64,000 nucleotides of DNA from Physcia stellaris (taxonomy: Eukaryota; Ascomycota; Lecanoromycetes; Caliciales; Physciaceae). The notes beneath the pieces are model-generated. The model did no database searches, was not told the DNA's origin, and saw nothing but the letters and a program-made list of their open reading frames with translations. Positions 34,670-47,100 of the stretch are shown one piece after another (within the stretch, counting starts at the first letter, position 1; every line of letters begins with the position of its first letter). The stretch spans positions 186,001-250,000 of the forward strand of contig JABSSW010000039.1 in the NCBI GenBank assembly GCA_018902385.1, in the 5' to 3' direction. The position numbers and the translations under genes were made by a program.

Positions 34670-36787
34670 ATGCTATACTGCTCCCCCTCAACGATGTTGC
34701 TATATCATCGGCCGGTGCCCGCAAAGATCCCTAAGCGTCGCTCCAGAGCTGGTACGTAACACTTCCTTTCTTTGCCGAAAGCCGCGAGATGTTCCTGGCT
34801 AATCATTATTCTATATAGGATGCGTTCACTGGTACATACCCTTAGCATATGTCAACCTCTAGTCAAGTAGACTGACGTCGCTTTAGCAAGGAGAAGAAGA
34901 AAAAGTGCAACGAAGAGCGCCCTCAATGTGATCGATGCCTTGAACGGGGTTTGAGATGCGAGTATGAGCCTGTCAAACCCCGCAAGAGGAGGAGGACCGT
35001 GTCCAACCCAGAACATATGGGCATGCGACCACCAACGACAGCCCCTGGACAGCACTTGGGTTTCCATGATCGGTTGCAAGCGCTCCGCCAGGATTCAAGC
35101 TCAGGCTCTTCGATCCTGTCTGGCTCGCCTACTCCGCCTCTACCAGCGATAGCCGAGAACTGGGAAGTCCACAGTGCGCATTCCGTCTTCAGTGACTCCG
35201 CGTCTAGTTGCGGTAGTGATACCTTTACGGACATGAACTCGCCACTGCCACATTTCCATGACCTTGACAGCTTTGCTCGCAGTGCCCCCGAGATGTCAGA
35301 CGTGAAGCAATTGCAAATGGACCCTTTGGAAGGCTTCGCCAAAAGCCCTTACGAGGAAGACATTCCCACAACAAGAGATATGTTTGCGCCTACGCAAGCT
35401 CTGACCAGGAGCAGCTCGTATCCAGACCCCAGCACAGCCTTCTTGTCACCTAACTCTGGTGGCTCGCCCTATGACTTTAGTGTACCAGCTTTTTCCGAGT
35501 TCACCAGCCGGGAATCACAAAGAGGTCTCCTTGATCATTTCTGCAAAGTACTTAGTCACCTCATGGTGTTCAAGGAGGACTCTGGGAACCCGTTCCGCCA
35601 ACTAGTCTTGCCTCTGGCTCAGAGGAGCCCACCTCTACTCAATGCAATTTATGCCATATCAAGCGCCCATCTCGAGCATCGAGGCCTGCATGTCGAAGAG
35701 CGAGCACTGGACCTCCACTCAAAAGCTCTTCAGGGGTTGGCAAATCAGCTGGCACACAAAGACGAGGGTAACAGAGATGAATTACTTGCTGCCGTCATCC
35801 TTCTGTTGTACTACGAGGTAAGCTGAGTGCCCCGGGGCGGTTTGCCAGGTGGTTGCTAATTTGCCAAAGGTTGTACGAAGTGGCTCTTTCACTGTGCTAA
35901 ACAGCCATCTACGAGGTGCAATCACAGTGATGCGAGAAAGGAGAGCAAAGCGTGGACCAACAAGTACATTTCTTGAAAGGGTAAGGGAAATCATATCCCA
36001 TCGTGTCCAGCATACTAAGATTCGCACAGGCTTTCCGCTATTTTGATGTTGCTTCAGCCCTTTCCTTTGGTTCATCGCCAATGTCTGGGACGATACTGGT
36101 ACCCCAGGCCCAAGAATTCCAGACTTCTCAGGAGCGGTCTGCTATGACTGCTGTGGATACATTGTTTGGCTTAGTGGCCGATCTATGGCCAATCATTCAC
36201 CGTCTAGCCAGCCTCGTCGAGGTCAAGCGAAATCTAGACAAGGAAGATATAGCGAGTCCAGGGCAGGAACGATCTTCCACGATGCGAACGGACTTCGATA
36301 CGAATACAGCCAGCATTGAACTTGCTCTACACCAGTGGATCCCAAAATCCCAGCCTCAGTAGTGACGATTGAGACACCGGCAGATGATTCTCGACTACAG
36401 TCTGTTTTAAACAACGCCGAAGCACACAGGCAAGCCGCCTTTGTCTTCCTTAACCGGACAGTACTCGGTAACAGCCGTTCCTCTCCCAAGGTCCAAACAC
36501 CTGTTAAGCAGGCATTGCAAGCTTGCCTACGTGTCGTCATCTTTTCTGGCCCTATGGCAGCTCTGGTCTGGCCACTCTTCACTGCGGCTTGCGAAGCCGT
36601 AGAGGACTCGGACCGGAACGTCGCCCGGAACGTTTTCCAGCACCTGGAGACACGGCAAGGGATGAACAATATCGTGACTGCCTACGATGTGTGCGAGGAA
36701 GTTTGGAAGCGCGGCGATGTCGGCCAACCTGAGATTGAGTGGCGGGAAGTGGCCCGCGAGATGGGGCGAGAGGTGATTTTTGGCTAG
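34670..36787 (+). CDS. Zn2Cys6 transcription factor with fungal-specific C-terminal domain, ~631 aa
   Basis: Exons 34670-34751, 34819-34831 (13 nt), 34887-35817, 35870-35980 and 36030-36787. The zinc cluster has the spacing C-x2-C-x6-C-x6-C-x2-C-x6-C (residues 29-56) followed by a basic linker KPRKRRR; exons 1, 2 and 3 all contribute to it. The middle is disordered and Ser/Pro-rich. From about residue 195, FCKVLSHLMVFKEDSGNPFR and LPLAQRSPPLLNAIYAISSAHL match the Fungal_trans_2 (DUF3468) type of C6 factors. It should be a nuclear DNA-binding regulator; targets are unknown. The frame changes once near 36341-36343 (CCC); one more C restores HQWIPK followed by IPASVVT and a normal end, so an indel in the assembly is likely. 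Confidence 0.86.
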
Positions 36788-39700
36788 CAACTTGCACGAT
36801 CTTCAAAATCCACGGCTTGGCGTCAATGGGGAGTTATGCATCACACGGAGCTTCAAAGCACGGACTACCCGGTACAATATTGGATTTCTCGGCGCCTGCA
36901 ATGGCTCGAGTGGCTACCCGTTAATCGTATAGAGATTATGTGTATGATTGGACGCAGGGGATAGATATGGGTGGCAACGGCGTACTGAAAAATGGTTGGA
37001 TATACCTCTTAGACTACATGCTTCATTACATGCTTCTCACGACTGTCTGGCATTCTAGATCTCATCTAAACCCACTCCTCTTCACAATCCTATCCCGTAG
37101 CGCCGCCCAGCGACTCCTTTTCAATCGGCATGCTTATCAGCTGAGCTTTGTACTTCATGTGCCGAGCTCCTTTGATTCATTTAATTCAAATGTTCTGGCC
37201 TTGTCTCGGCAACAGCGCCTTTGACCACGGACCAAGCCAACATGATCCTGTTGATCAGCTACTCCTGATTCCCATTCCTTCCACTCCTTCCTTATGGTCC
37301 CCTCTCTGGCACCACAGTCATGCTTTACCCATGTGCATTGCATTTAATCAGCTTGGAAGCATGAGTCGTGGAGCATCACGTCATGTTGAGCTTGTCGTCA
37401 TTCAGGGTAAAGAGCGACATGGTTTACCCCTCAGCTACGCGCCATTCGGAACCCTGACATCCGACGATCGGCAGGATCGGCACCACGCCAGAAGCAGTGA
37501 AAGCAGCTTGGAACATGTGAGAGAACGATCGTCGCCTTCTAGTGACTTTTCTAGAAGCTTTCCTGATAAAGTATGGGTTCCCCGTGCTTCTTCGTGCGTT
37601 CCATCACTCTTCTAGGCTGCTTCCATACAGCGCCGATCCGTGTGTCACGATTGCGCTAGCGCAACTTCCCATTTTTCGACCGCCATGGGACCACACCGCA
37701 TGTCGGTCAGCATGGCAAGTAGATCAATGGCTAGCTATGGAAGGAGTCATTATTACACATGAGATCTGGGTCACGCTTCCTTCGAACCAGGAACCAGCTA
37801 AAGACGAATGAGATGGATGCAAGCTGAGAAAACAAGGATCCTTAGCGATAAATCCTTCCGTTCTCACCAACAGGCCGGAGAAACATCCTCGCTTCCCTCA
37901 AGCAAGCTCAACCATCCAAAAATGTTACCCTATGGTTCCGGGATCCTTTAAATATTACCAGTATTGTAAGATGTTCAACGTCTCTGAGATCCCTCCGTAA
38001 CCTAGAGAACTTCTCTAGGCTAAGCTCTAGCGGGCGAGCAACAACTGGACCTTCTTGCTCCGTGGTACTCTAGTACGAGTAAACGCCTTTGTGCCCCTGG
38101 CGCTCAAAGGATCTACTACTGAATGCTCAGCTTCTAGACGCCATGAACCTGAACTTACACAGACCTCTTCGTATCCCTCAAAGTCTAAGCGTGGTGGCGA
38201 AACAGACTTACCTTCGGCAAATCCCAGAAGGAAACACCGACACCTGCATCAACCGTTTCACGCAAGCTCCCACACTTCTGTTGCAATTTATAATGAGAAG
38301 GCTAGGCTTCACTACCTGCTTTTCTTTAGTGGAGAACGTCTTTAAGTCCAGAGCTCTGCCTATCAGACCTTTCGTATCAGTGTAATGTATCATTTCTACT
38401 GCGACCAAGGATCCTAGGAGCTCGTTCGGCCGAAAGAGTCTAGGCCAATTGTCTTCCTAAATTTGCATACACCGTACGAGGTCTTAGAGGTCTTCAAGGG
38501 GAGGACAACGGAGCGCCCTTGAATCACCGGACAGAACTCTATGGTCTCACTTTGTCTTTGCCTCATTGTGGCTTACATGGTTCGTCGAGAACCCCCCTTC
38601 CCCTGTCAATCATGCATTCTTTACCTCTTTTCCTCACCTGACTTCAAGTTCAGCCTAAAATGGCTTTTGTCTCCGTTATTTTTCTATTGAAATACTTCTG
38701 GTTGGTCTCATATCAATGAACAACGAGATTTGCAATCACGGCCCTCACATCCGGTTAAACAAGTCGAGGAATTCTTATCATGCTCTCTTGGGGGGTTATT
38801 CTTACCACAGACCTCCGGCTAGGCTCTACGGTAGCCATCTTCGGAAGTCCCAGTTAATGAACTCTAGCCTTGTATTTGAACGGATGCGTGTAAAACGCTC
38901 CATACGTTCTGTTCTTTCGACCTCTGAGTAGGAACTTCAAGCCATTGTCCTCTCTGCATGTTTGTCCGTGGATGCATTCTTCTCCATGAAACCCTAAATC
39001 TCGAACCGGCCGGAATGGCAAAGTCTGTACTACCATTCCGAAGGCCTTCTCTTATATATTCTAAAATGTAACCAATTTTACGAGTGGATGAACGAAGTCC
39101 TCTAAAAGCCTGTGATGGCTAGGTCGATATGATTGAATTCATGCTCTCTTAGTTCAGCCGATAGCAGGTTCGCCTTTCAGTCCCTTGGCTTCATAATGTC
39201 CGACGAAGTCACTTTTACTATGTGTGAACCGCGTACCTACACCTGATAAGGTTTCAAAGCATCAACAGAATACTCATGACCGTCGTCCTTCAAGCCTCCA
39301 ACAAGTTTCCATTCAAAGCCCGTAAGGAGAACCCTAGGGTTCTACTGTAGGTCTCCCTTGGTCTGGCCAAATTTGGGTATATTGCACCTCCAATTAGACT
39401 CAGGTAATGCGATAGTAAAGCTTCTGGATATGGCGTCTTGACGTCCAATGACGTGGACTATATCCGCTTGCTGTAGCTGGAGCAATCAAATTCGGGGTCT
39501 CGAACACGTTGATGGAGCCTCCATCTCTACGACTTGCCGCACGACATCTCTTATATAATGCACCTGAGCTACTCAATCACAAGTCGATTCTAATCTATAT
39601 CTGGGGATCGCTGGTTCTCTGCTATGTCCGTACCCTGGGGACCACTTACCTTAATGTCTCCGCTGCACCACTTACCTTGACGCCAAATAACCGCGCACCT

Positions 39701-40853
39701 ACCTATTGCGGCGCATGTCTCAGGACGACGACGATGTCACTGCAAAACTTTCACCCTCGTATGGAGTTTAACCCGTGCTTGGGGCTGCTACGATGCTATC
39801 TGCGACCTCCCTCAAAGCCACGTAATTGGCATCTTCCATTCAGCAGGCCCAGAAGGATCTGTCCAAACTTCCTTCCAGGATCCCTTACTGCTAATGAAAT
39901 ATATCTATTGATAAGTTATACAAAGCGTTAGCGAAAGCGGAGGCTAGTTGGCAGGGCACAAATCTAGCAGCGAGGCTGCTCGATAATGCTCGTGCAAGGC
40001 ATGGGGAACGGACCGAACTGGCATATACTGGCGGGTGGATTGAGGCGGGCGAGTATAGTAAGTTGCAGGTTATGTTACACACAATGAGTTTTAAGATCAT
40101 TGACGAGGACGACAGCATGTTCGGCGGTAATCTTACGGCTGCTCGTAAGGTAGGCAAAGGGCTCTCAAAAGTCTACGTTCCTTGTGTTTTGACCTTTGAG
40201 GAAAGCAAACCTACGTCTCGAGGCCTCTCTCCTACTTTCTTGGTGGTCCGTAACAAGAGCCGGACCTGTATGACACGACTGCGCAATTATACCACTCGGT
40301 CGGAAGTCGGAGGACTTTGATGACCGCGTCTATAGTCGCGAGGCTTAGTACAGCCAGAGCGAGTAGGGTTCGCTTCGATTACTACGAGAGGTGTACATCG
40401 ATGAAGAACAGATTTACTTTTTCGAGGGTGCATTGTGGTTAATAGAGAGATGAATCATCATCACGGAGTAACGGTTTGACGTGATGGTGGCTTCGGGGAA
40501 GGACCCTGTGACCCCTTTCTGATCTCGGTCATGGAAGAAATTGAAGAGCTTTTTTAATATCTCAAAGCCTTTTGCCGCAGTGAATATCATCTACACGTGT
40601 CAATATTGACATTGCTGGATTAGATCGGTGACACGAACGAGACAAGAAGGTGAAGGTACATTAGATAGCGGTTTGAAGAGTGACCCAAGAAAATCGCCTA
40701 TTGAGCGCTAGTGGTTGCCCAGCAACAGGCATAAACATCCTACGCGAACCGAGCTTTTTCCAACATCCAGGTCTTACAGATTTAATGTCCCACCTCAACG
40801 AGCGTGTAAGGTAGTACGTCCAACGAGAGAACCTCATCTTTACCAACTTCAAG
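36788..40853. other. 4-kb gene-poor region, possibly eroded sequence
   Basis: No ORF over 160 codons has family character. 39509-40320 (+) and 38100-38385 (+) show the longest protein-like runs (for example NLAARLLDNARARHGER near 39970), but frames are interrupted and I cannot identify a family. It may be decayed genes or decayed repeats. 40700-40853 is the leader of the next gene. Confidence 0.4.
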
Positions 40854-42664
40854 ATGGAAGACATCTCTGTGGAGGATTTCCAATCCTACCACAACCAATA
40901 CCCCTCATGCGACAACGCATCATCTCCACGCCCCATGTCAGGCCTCCAAGACTCCGACTCCGACCCTTTCTCCTCCCCTTCTCCCCGAGACCATCCATCC
41001 AGTCCGCCGAACGAGCCAATATTCGATCTCCCCTCCCGCGCCAGCTCACCCGACACTTCCCCACAGCACTCCGGCTCAGACGACGAGATCTCAGTCCTCC
41101 TTTCGGACTACCCTCACCCCTCTCGCGCCCCCTCGCAACAGCAACGCCATTCATCACCCTACACGCCTCTCAAAATCCATCCCTCGGGCTTCCGTAACCC
41201 ATCCTCCGTGCGCGCGATGCAGGACACCACACCGCCCCACTACCACCTTGCCTCCCCACCCTTCTCCCCAAAAAGCACGCACTCCTCGCGCAACTCCGGC
41301 CTGAAGTTCCCCACCCCTTCGCGAAAGGGGACGCCTCGCTCTCAGCGTTCGCCCTCGAAACTCACATCCCCGTCCAAGCGCGCAGCAGCAATAAAAAAGG
41401 AATACCCGCTCGTGCTGCTGCACGTCACGCTCCTGGCCATCCCCACACCCTACTCGCGCGCAGTACTGGAGCGCGTGCTCCCTCCTCGATCCTCGAGAAC
41501 TGGAAACTGCTGAGGGAAAAGATCACGCCGACGGTGCTGGAGCGGGGGATCCTGATCCCGCATCCGCGCGAGGACTATGATTTGCTGGAGGAGCGGCTGC
41601 TGGAGAGTTTGGAGCTGAGGATGCCGCGGATACTGGCTTGTGGGCATTTCCATCTTAGTGAAGAGGAGGAGGCGGAGTTGGCTGAGGCGGCTGAGGAGGA
41701 AAGGAGGGTCCAGGATGAGGATGTGGAAGAGGGCGCGGATGATGCGGATATATGTGCCGATTGCGGCAGGAGGGTCCGAGATGGACGGTATGGTGCTGGT
41801 GCGGGGAGTAGGCGGTGGGATATAAAGCTCTATGCTGCGAATGGGCTGATGAGGGCCGGGGCGTGGAGCGCCGCGTGGAGGGAAATGGAGAGGGTCGATG
41901 TGGAGGTCTGTCCCTTCGTCAACGAAGAATTGAAGCGAGAGCTCGAAATCGCAAAGGAGCACGAGGAGACGAAGGAGGCTGTCGAGGCACTGCACGATAC
42001 CCCTACCACCGAAGAATCGACTAGGATCGACGAAGAAGAAGCAAAAAGAGGCACGACCATCGACGAAGCACGAATGCGCGAGATCTACGGCGATGATGCG
42101 CAGGACTACATCGATGGCTTACATTCTCCTTCCCCGCCTGCTGTCTCCTCATCATATCCACGACCCCACGAACTCCCGCTCTCAACCCTCCTGCGCAATT
42201 ACATCGTCCTCCTCTCCCGCGACCCGCGCAATCTGGCCATCGCGCTGCTGAGCTTGCTCGTGCTGCTGCTGGCTATGGCGTCCAGATCTGCACCTACTCC
42301 TGCTCCTGCTTTGTATGAGCACCCGACGGCAACGAGTCAGGGAGATTTAGGTGTCTCGTCTTCGCTGAGTAGGGTACTTCCTTCATCTTCTGCGCCGGTT
42401 ATCAATACCGTAACTTCTGAGCTTGCGAGATCGGCAACGTCGTCCGCCTCCAAGTTAGAAGCTAAGGAGGAGACTTCAGCAAGCCCGGATCTGGAGGGAA
42501 GGGGAGAACGAGATGAGGACACCGATCGAGGCATGAATGAAAATGAGGAAGAGAAAGAGATAAAGCAAGACGAAAACACAGAGAGCACAGCAGGCAAAGT
42601 CCTCAAAGCCGTAGACGGCATGCTGGATCTGGTCGGTGGCGGGGGGGACGAGCTCGCTGAGTAA
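40854..42664 (+). CDS. conserved fungal protein of the 'pathway-specific nitrogen regulator' annotation type, ~603 aa
   Basis: The single-exon gene starts MEDISVEDFQSYH. The first 170 residues are disordered (Ser/Pro). The conserved core begins KKEYPLVLLHVTLLAI and continues ENWKLLREKITPTVLERG, LIPHPREDYDLLEERLLESL and RILACGHFHLSEEEEAEL, with a possible metal-binding ICADCGRR. A later hydrophobic segment (LAIALLSLLVLLLAMA, around residue 465) looks like one transmembrane helix. The tail is acidic. Databases often label such proteins 'pathway-specific nitrogen regulator', but that name is not supported by any motif I see, so I treat the function as unknown. The frame changes once at the CCC run 41480-41482; one extra C joins both halves perfectly. 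Confidence 0.8.
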
Positions 42665-42929
42665 TTGTAGTGCTCTGTTGATAGACTGCTTGAGAGGGAG
42701 GAAGTGTTGATAGGAGGGTGGGTTTAAGCCAGAGCGTGGAGTTCCGGCGTGTTTGGCAGATTGAATTGTGGGGATTGGTATGTTTCTGGGGACGTGTGGA
42801 GTACATACATAATACCTACCTTCGTTTGAATACAGAATGGAAAGAATCATACAATACACATGCTACCTCCCTTTCTCTTATCTCCTTGTTTGGCAGAACT
42901 ACACACGAAAAGATTCCTCAAGGAAAAGC

Positions 42930-43890
42930 AAGTCACGTGATCTCTCCAATAGAACCTTCCTATAATAAAATATCCTGTAAATTCGCTTAACGCGGATGAT
43001 CGATCGGAAAACATTTTGATCAATTTTGCGTTCGTATTTTTTAAAGTCGATAAATTCAATCAATACATAATTCGAGTTCTCAATCGAAACATACGTCAAA
43101 ATCATTTCAAAACGTTTCAACAACGTTCAATTATTGCACATCTTGCATCGCAATTAACAATCACATATGATTTTCATTTGAATAATTCATATTGTAAAGC
43201 AGAATGAGCGCATTTCAAAATCGTAAAAATGACAAAAATTGATTCATTATCGCAATAGTTTTGAAGTTGCGAAAACTTCGTCGTTGTTAAATTTGTGTCA
43301 AATCGTCAATTGAGATGTTTGCGAAAAAGTTTCGTTCAATTTTTCGTCGTTTGTACAGTTGCTTCGCAATTTGCACATCAATCAACAATCACATATGATT
43401 TTTATTTATTAAATTAAAACTGTAGATCAGAGCGAGCGCATTTCAATGTTTCAAAAATTATCGAAATCGATTCATTATCGCAATAGTTTTGAGAATTCGA
43501 AAATTACGTCGTTGTCAAATTTGTGTTTGCTGAAATGTGTTGCGTTCGATTCTCGACAATGTTTGCAATGTTTCAATGCGATTTCGATCATAATTCAATG
43601 CGCACTCGATGAATATTCGATATTATTGATTATTTGAATAGAGCTCATTTTGAGCTTCAAAATGAGTCTTCGTTTGTATATTTTATTTATTGAGTGTAAA
43701 TGTTATTAAGATGCGAAGTCGCTGACATCGCAAAGCAATTGCGGGATGTCGATCTTCGCAATTTTATCAAATTCAAATCTAATTCTGAAGCTCTGCATGG
43801 AATTTTTTTGAAAAAATTCACGGGCAAACTTGTCTTAGACTGATTATTTATCCTCGAAAAGAGTATACAAATCACCCCCTTCTCACATCA
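42930..43890. repeat. second AT-rich, RIP-like island with internal ~228-bp tandem repeat
   Basis: GC content drops abruptly between about 42930 and 43890, with the same TTCGA/ATCG-rich word style as the 17.4-19.5 kb island but no obvious shared sequence. Within it, two units of about 228 bp (from 43151 and from 43379) share AACAATCACATATGATTTT, GAGCGCATTTCAA and GATTCATTATCGCAATAGTTTT in order and differ mainly by transitions. No coding capacity. It separates the convergent ends of two genes. Confidence 0.75.
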
Positions 43891-44111
43891 TTATTACTAC
43901 GTAGCTTTCGGGGGGAAAAAAGGTAACGCCAACCCAGCTCATGTACCAAATAACAATCCAGCCTGAGCCAGTCTATTGTCTTCGTGTATAAAGCGCCCAC
44001 TTGGACGCCAAAAGCGGGAAGCACAATCAGAAGAAACGCCTGAGAGTATTTTCACATATATATATCGCTGGAATGTTGATCCACATTACTTCTTACCACT
44101 CCCGACCTGAA

Positions 44112-47100
44112 TCAATACCGCAATTTCCCAACGATGGAGAAGGTATACGCAGTCTCGGCTTCGCTTTTCATCTACCACCACACCGTTAGCTCAGCGCCCA
44201 TCACCCATCATTCATTCCCTTAGCCACCTCAAACCATCCTCCAAGGAAGGAAAACGTGACAAAAAGACATACCTGAATCATATAAACCCTAACCCGCCCC
44301 CCACCAACGCCGCCAACAGCACCCACAGTGCCCACCTCCCCATTCGGGCCCACGACATCCTCCCACACACTAAGCGCGATGCCCGTCCTCGCGACCCTCT
44401 CGAAACAGCTCTCCCCGAGCTGCACATCGAGCAGTACCTCCCCCTTCGTCTTCCCATTGACCACGACCCTCTTCTCGTCCCCCAGCTTGCGGTTCGACTC
44501 CGGGACCCCCAGCAGCGCCGGGGCGCTCGGGCGCGTGATCGTCAGCCGCGCGGAGCCCATGTCTCGCCACTTGGACGCCGTCTCGCGGATATAAAGTCTG
44601 ATCTTGGCGTTGCTGAGGCCGAGCGGGGCGCCCGCGGGGCCCATTTTGGGATCCACGTTGACGGTCATGCCGGGCGGGATGGGAGAGCTGGTGCCGCTGC
44701 CGCTGCTGGCGCCCGTGCCGCTGGAGTTGTCGCTGCTGGTGTAGATGCTGTTGGCTCTGCTGCCGGTGCGGGAGCTGATGGTGCTGCGGGATATGTTGAA
44801 CATGCCCCCGCCGTTGCTGTAGCCGGAGAAACGTTTCAGCGCGGAGAAGGCGCTCGACATGCTGCCTATGCTGCTTTCGCTGGGCGCGATGCTGGGTGTG
44901 CGGCCGCTGCTGGCGCGATAGCTGGGCGAGCGGCCGAAGCCGAACCAGGAGCTTGTGCGCGTGCTGCCGCTGATGCTGGTTCGGCGGTCCATGGATGATG
45001 CAGTGGTGGCCGGGCCTCGGGCATTTTGCAGAGCTATGTATGTAGGGTTGTTGATTCGAGAATGATTGATGAGGGCGTAGAGGGCTTCGCATTCTTCGGG
45101 GTTCCGTGAGCGGAACATTATGTTGTTGCCAGAGGTGATTTGTGAATTTGATGTTGGTGGAGATCGAATTGAAATATCGAGCGCGGTGCCCCTGCGTAGA
45201 GGGACAAGAGGGGTGAGTTCGAGAGCTACAAGAGGTCGTTCAGCTGGGGCATCATCGTTCGAGGTAAGGACTTGAGACGTGACTTCCGAGAAAGCATCAA
45301 CGTCAGTGATCGGGTTTGGCGCCGAAAGTGGTTTGTCTGTCGAGTGAGAGGCCGACATTTCGAAGGCCTCGATTAGCCCAGGAGTGATGACTATGCTGCA
45401 TTCATCGGGATGGAGGCTTTGCCAAGATCCGTTCTCCGCCCAAGAGAAGATAGAGGCAATAGTTTTAGATGCCTTGGTCGGTTGGGCGGGAACGGTTTTG
45501 TAGGGGGCTTGAGATGCAGATTGAGATGGCGAAAGCGTGCCGTTGGGTAGGGAGTAGAGGGAGCCCTGGGGTGACGGCTTTTTGAAAGGTGCTACAACGC
45601 CTAAAGGCATCAAGGGTGTCGGCTCGTCTCCAAGTCCTATCTCTTCGTCGTCCGAGGAGTCAGATATTGAGGTGGTCTCATTACGCTCAACAGTGGATGT
45701 GTCGGACTCGGATGAAGACTCAGACGCTGTCGACGGCTCATATTGATGTTTCAGAGGCGATGATGACCTTCTCGGCCGGGGCTTTCCTGCTGCAAGCACT
45801 GGCGTAGTAGAGGCCTTCAGCTGCACTGGGCTTGGCGATTTGTGAGCTGGAGTCGGTGGCGGTGAAGGCTCCTCTTTCCCAATCTCCAGAGAGCTAGGAC
45901 GCTTTTTGTGCAATTTCGAAGCAGGTCTTGTACGTTCAGCCAGAGCAGACTCAGGCCATTCTACCTCTTCATGCTCCTCGATGGGCGTCGAAGGCGGGCT
46001 TTCTTTCCGTATCTTCCTGATTACTGGAGGATCCATGGAAGGTACTGAAGACCGAGATCGATGGGGCGACGGGCGAAGATCCTTGCCCTCATTGACGATA
46101 TCTATGGGACGTTGGCTACTCGTGTCATACGTGGGTGACATAGGTCTATAGCCTGAAACAAGAACCTCCTCAGATTTTGGCGAGTCATCGCCATCCCGCG
46201 CCTCATGGGGTTGACTGGTAACTTCTTCGTGCTTGGTAGCATCAGCTCCAAAGGTTGGGCTTCTAGGTGAGCTGTCGCCATGTCTGGATGCTCTCTTGGC
46301 CTTCGTTCGCCGTAAGCCAGTCATCGAACTGGTCCCACTCAGACCAAGTGCTTCGTTAAGAGTCCTTGGTGGTCGTGCCAACTCCGGTGTCTGTGTACTC
46401 TTCTGACTCGGTAGCGACCGCAGATCATTGACTTCATTGACATAGTTCTGAGGAGGTTTAGATGGGGTTCTGGGTGGGGAAGCCCGAGGAGACTTCTTTT
46501 GCAGTTTCGGGGCCGATGATGGGCTGGATCCATGCAAAAAGGTGTCGACCCAGGACCTTGAAGTACCGCTCGCCTGCTCGCCTATTGGGATTTCCATCTC
46601 GGTGGGACTTGGAGTCCTACTTTTGCCAGGACTGATGTTCTCAGCCGGAGCTTTAAGGGCTACCCCGCGTGAATTGGTCCTTTGATGCTTTCTAAGAAAG
46701 CTTTGGGTCCTCATGATCTTAGGCGGTACCGGTGTTAGACCAAGCATTTGCACCCACTCAAACCCCGTCTCCTCCTCGTCCGAGCGCAGCGTGAATACTT
46801 CCTGCCATTCTAGGCCATTTGAAGATAAGCCCCTCACCATGACTACAATCTCCCCTTTACGATCTCCATTTCGAGCAGATATACGGCCGGACTGTACGGG
46901 TGGAAAAAGGAGCCACTTGCCTGTGCCGTCTACCTCACAGATGAGAACATCGCCCGTTACTTCCTCGCTCGCGGCATCGTCACGAAGAAGCAATTCAACA
47001 CGACAATCGACAAGCTGACCGCTCGAATGCTGTAAAGCAAGGTTAAAGTGATCTCTTGCGCGTACATGACGGGTTTTGTCGATGGTAACACCAGTCAACG

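Noticed and set aside
36900-40300. Possible decayed LTR-type retroelement or DNA transposon
   Set aside because: I could find neither terminal repeats nor any recognisable transposase, polymerase or integrase motif.
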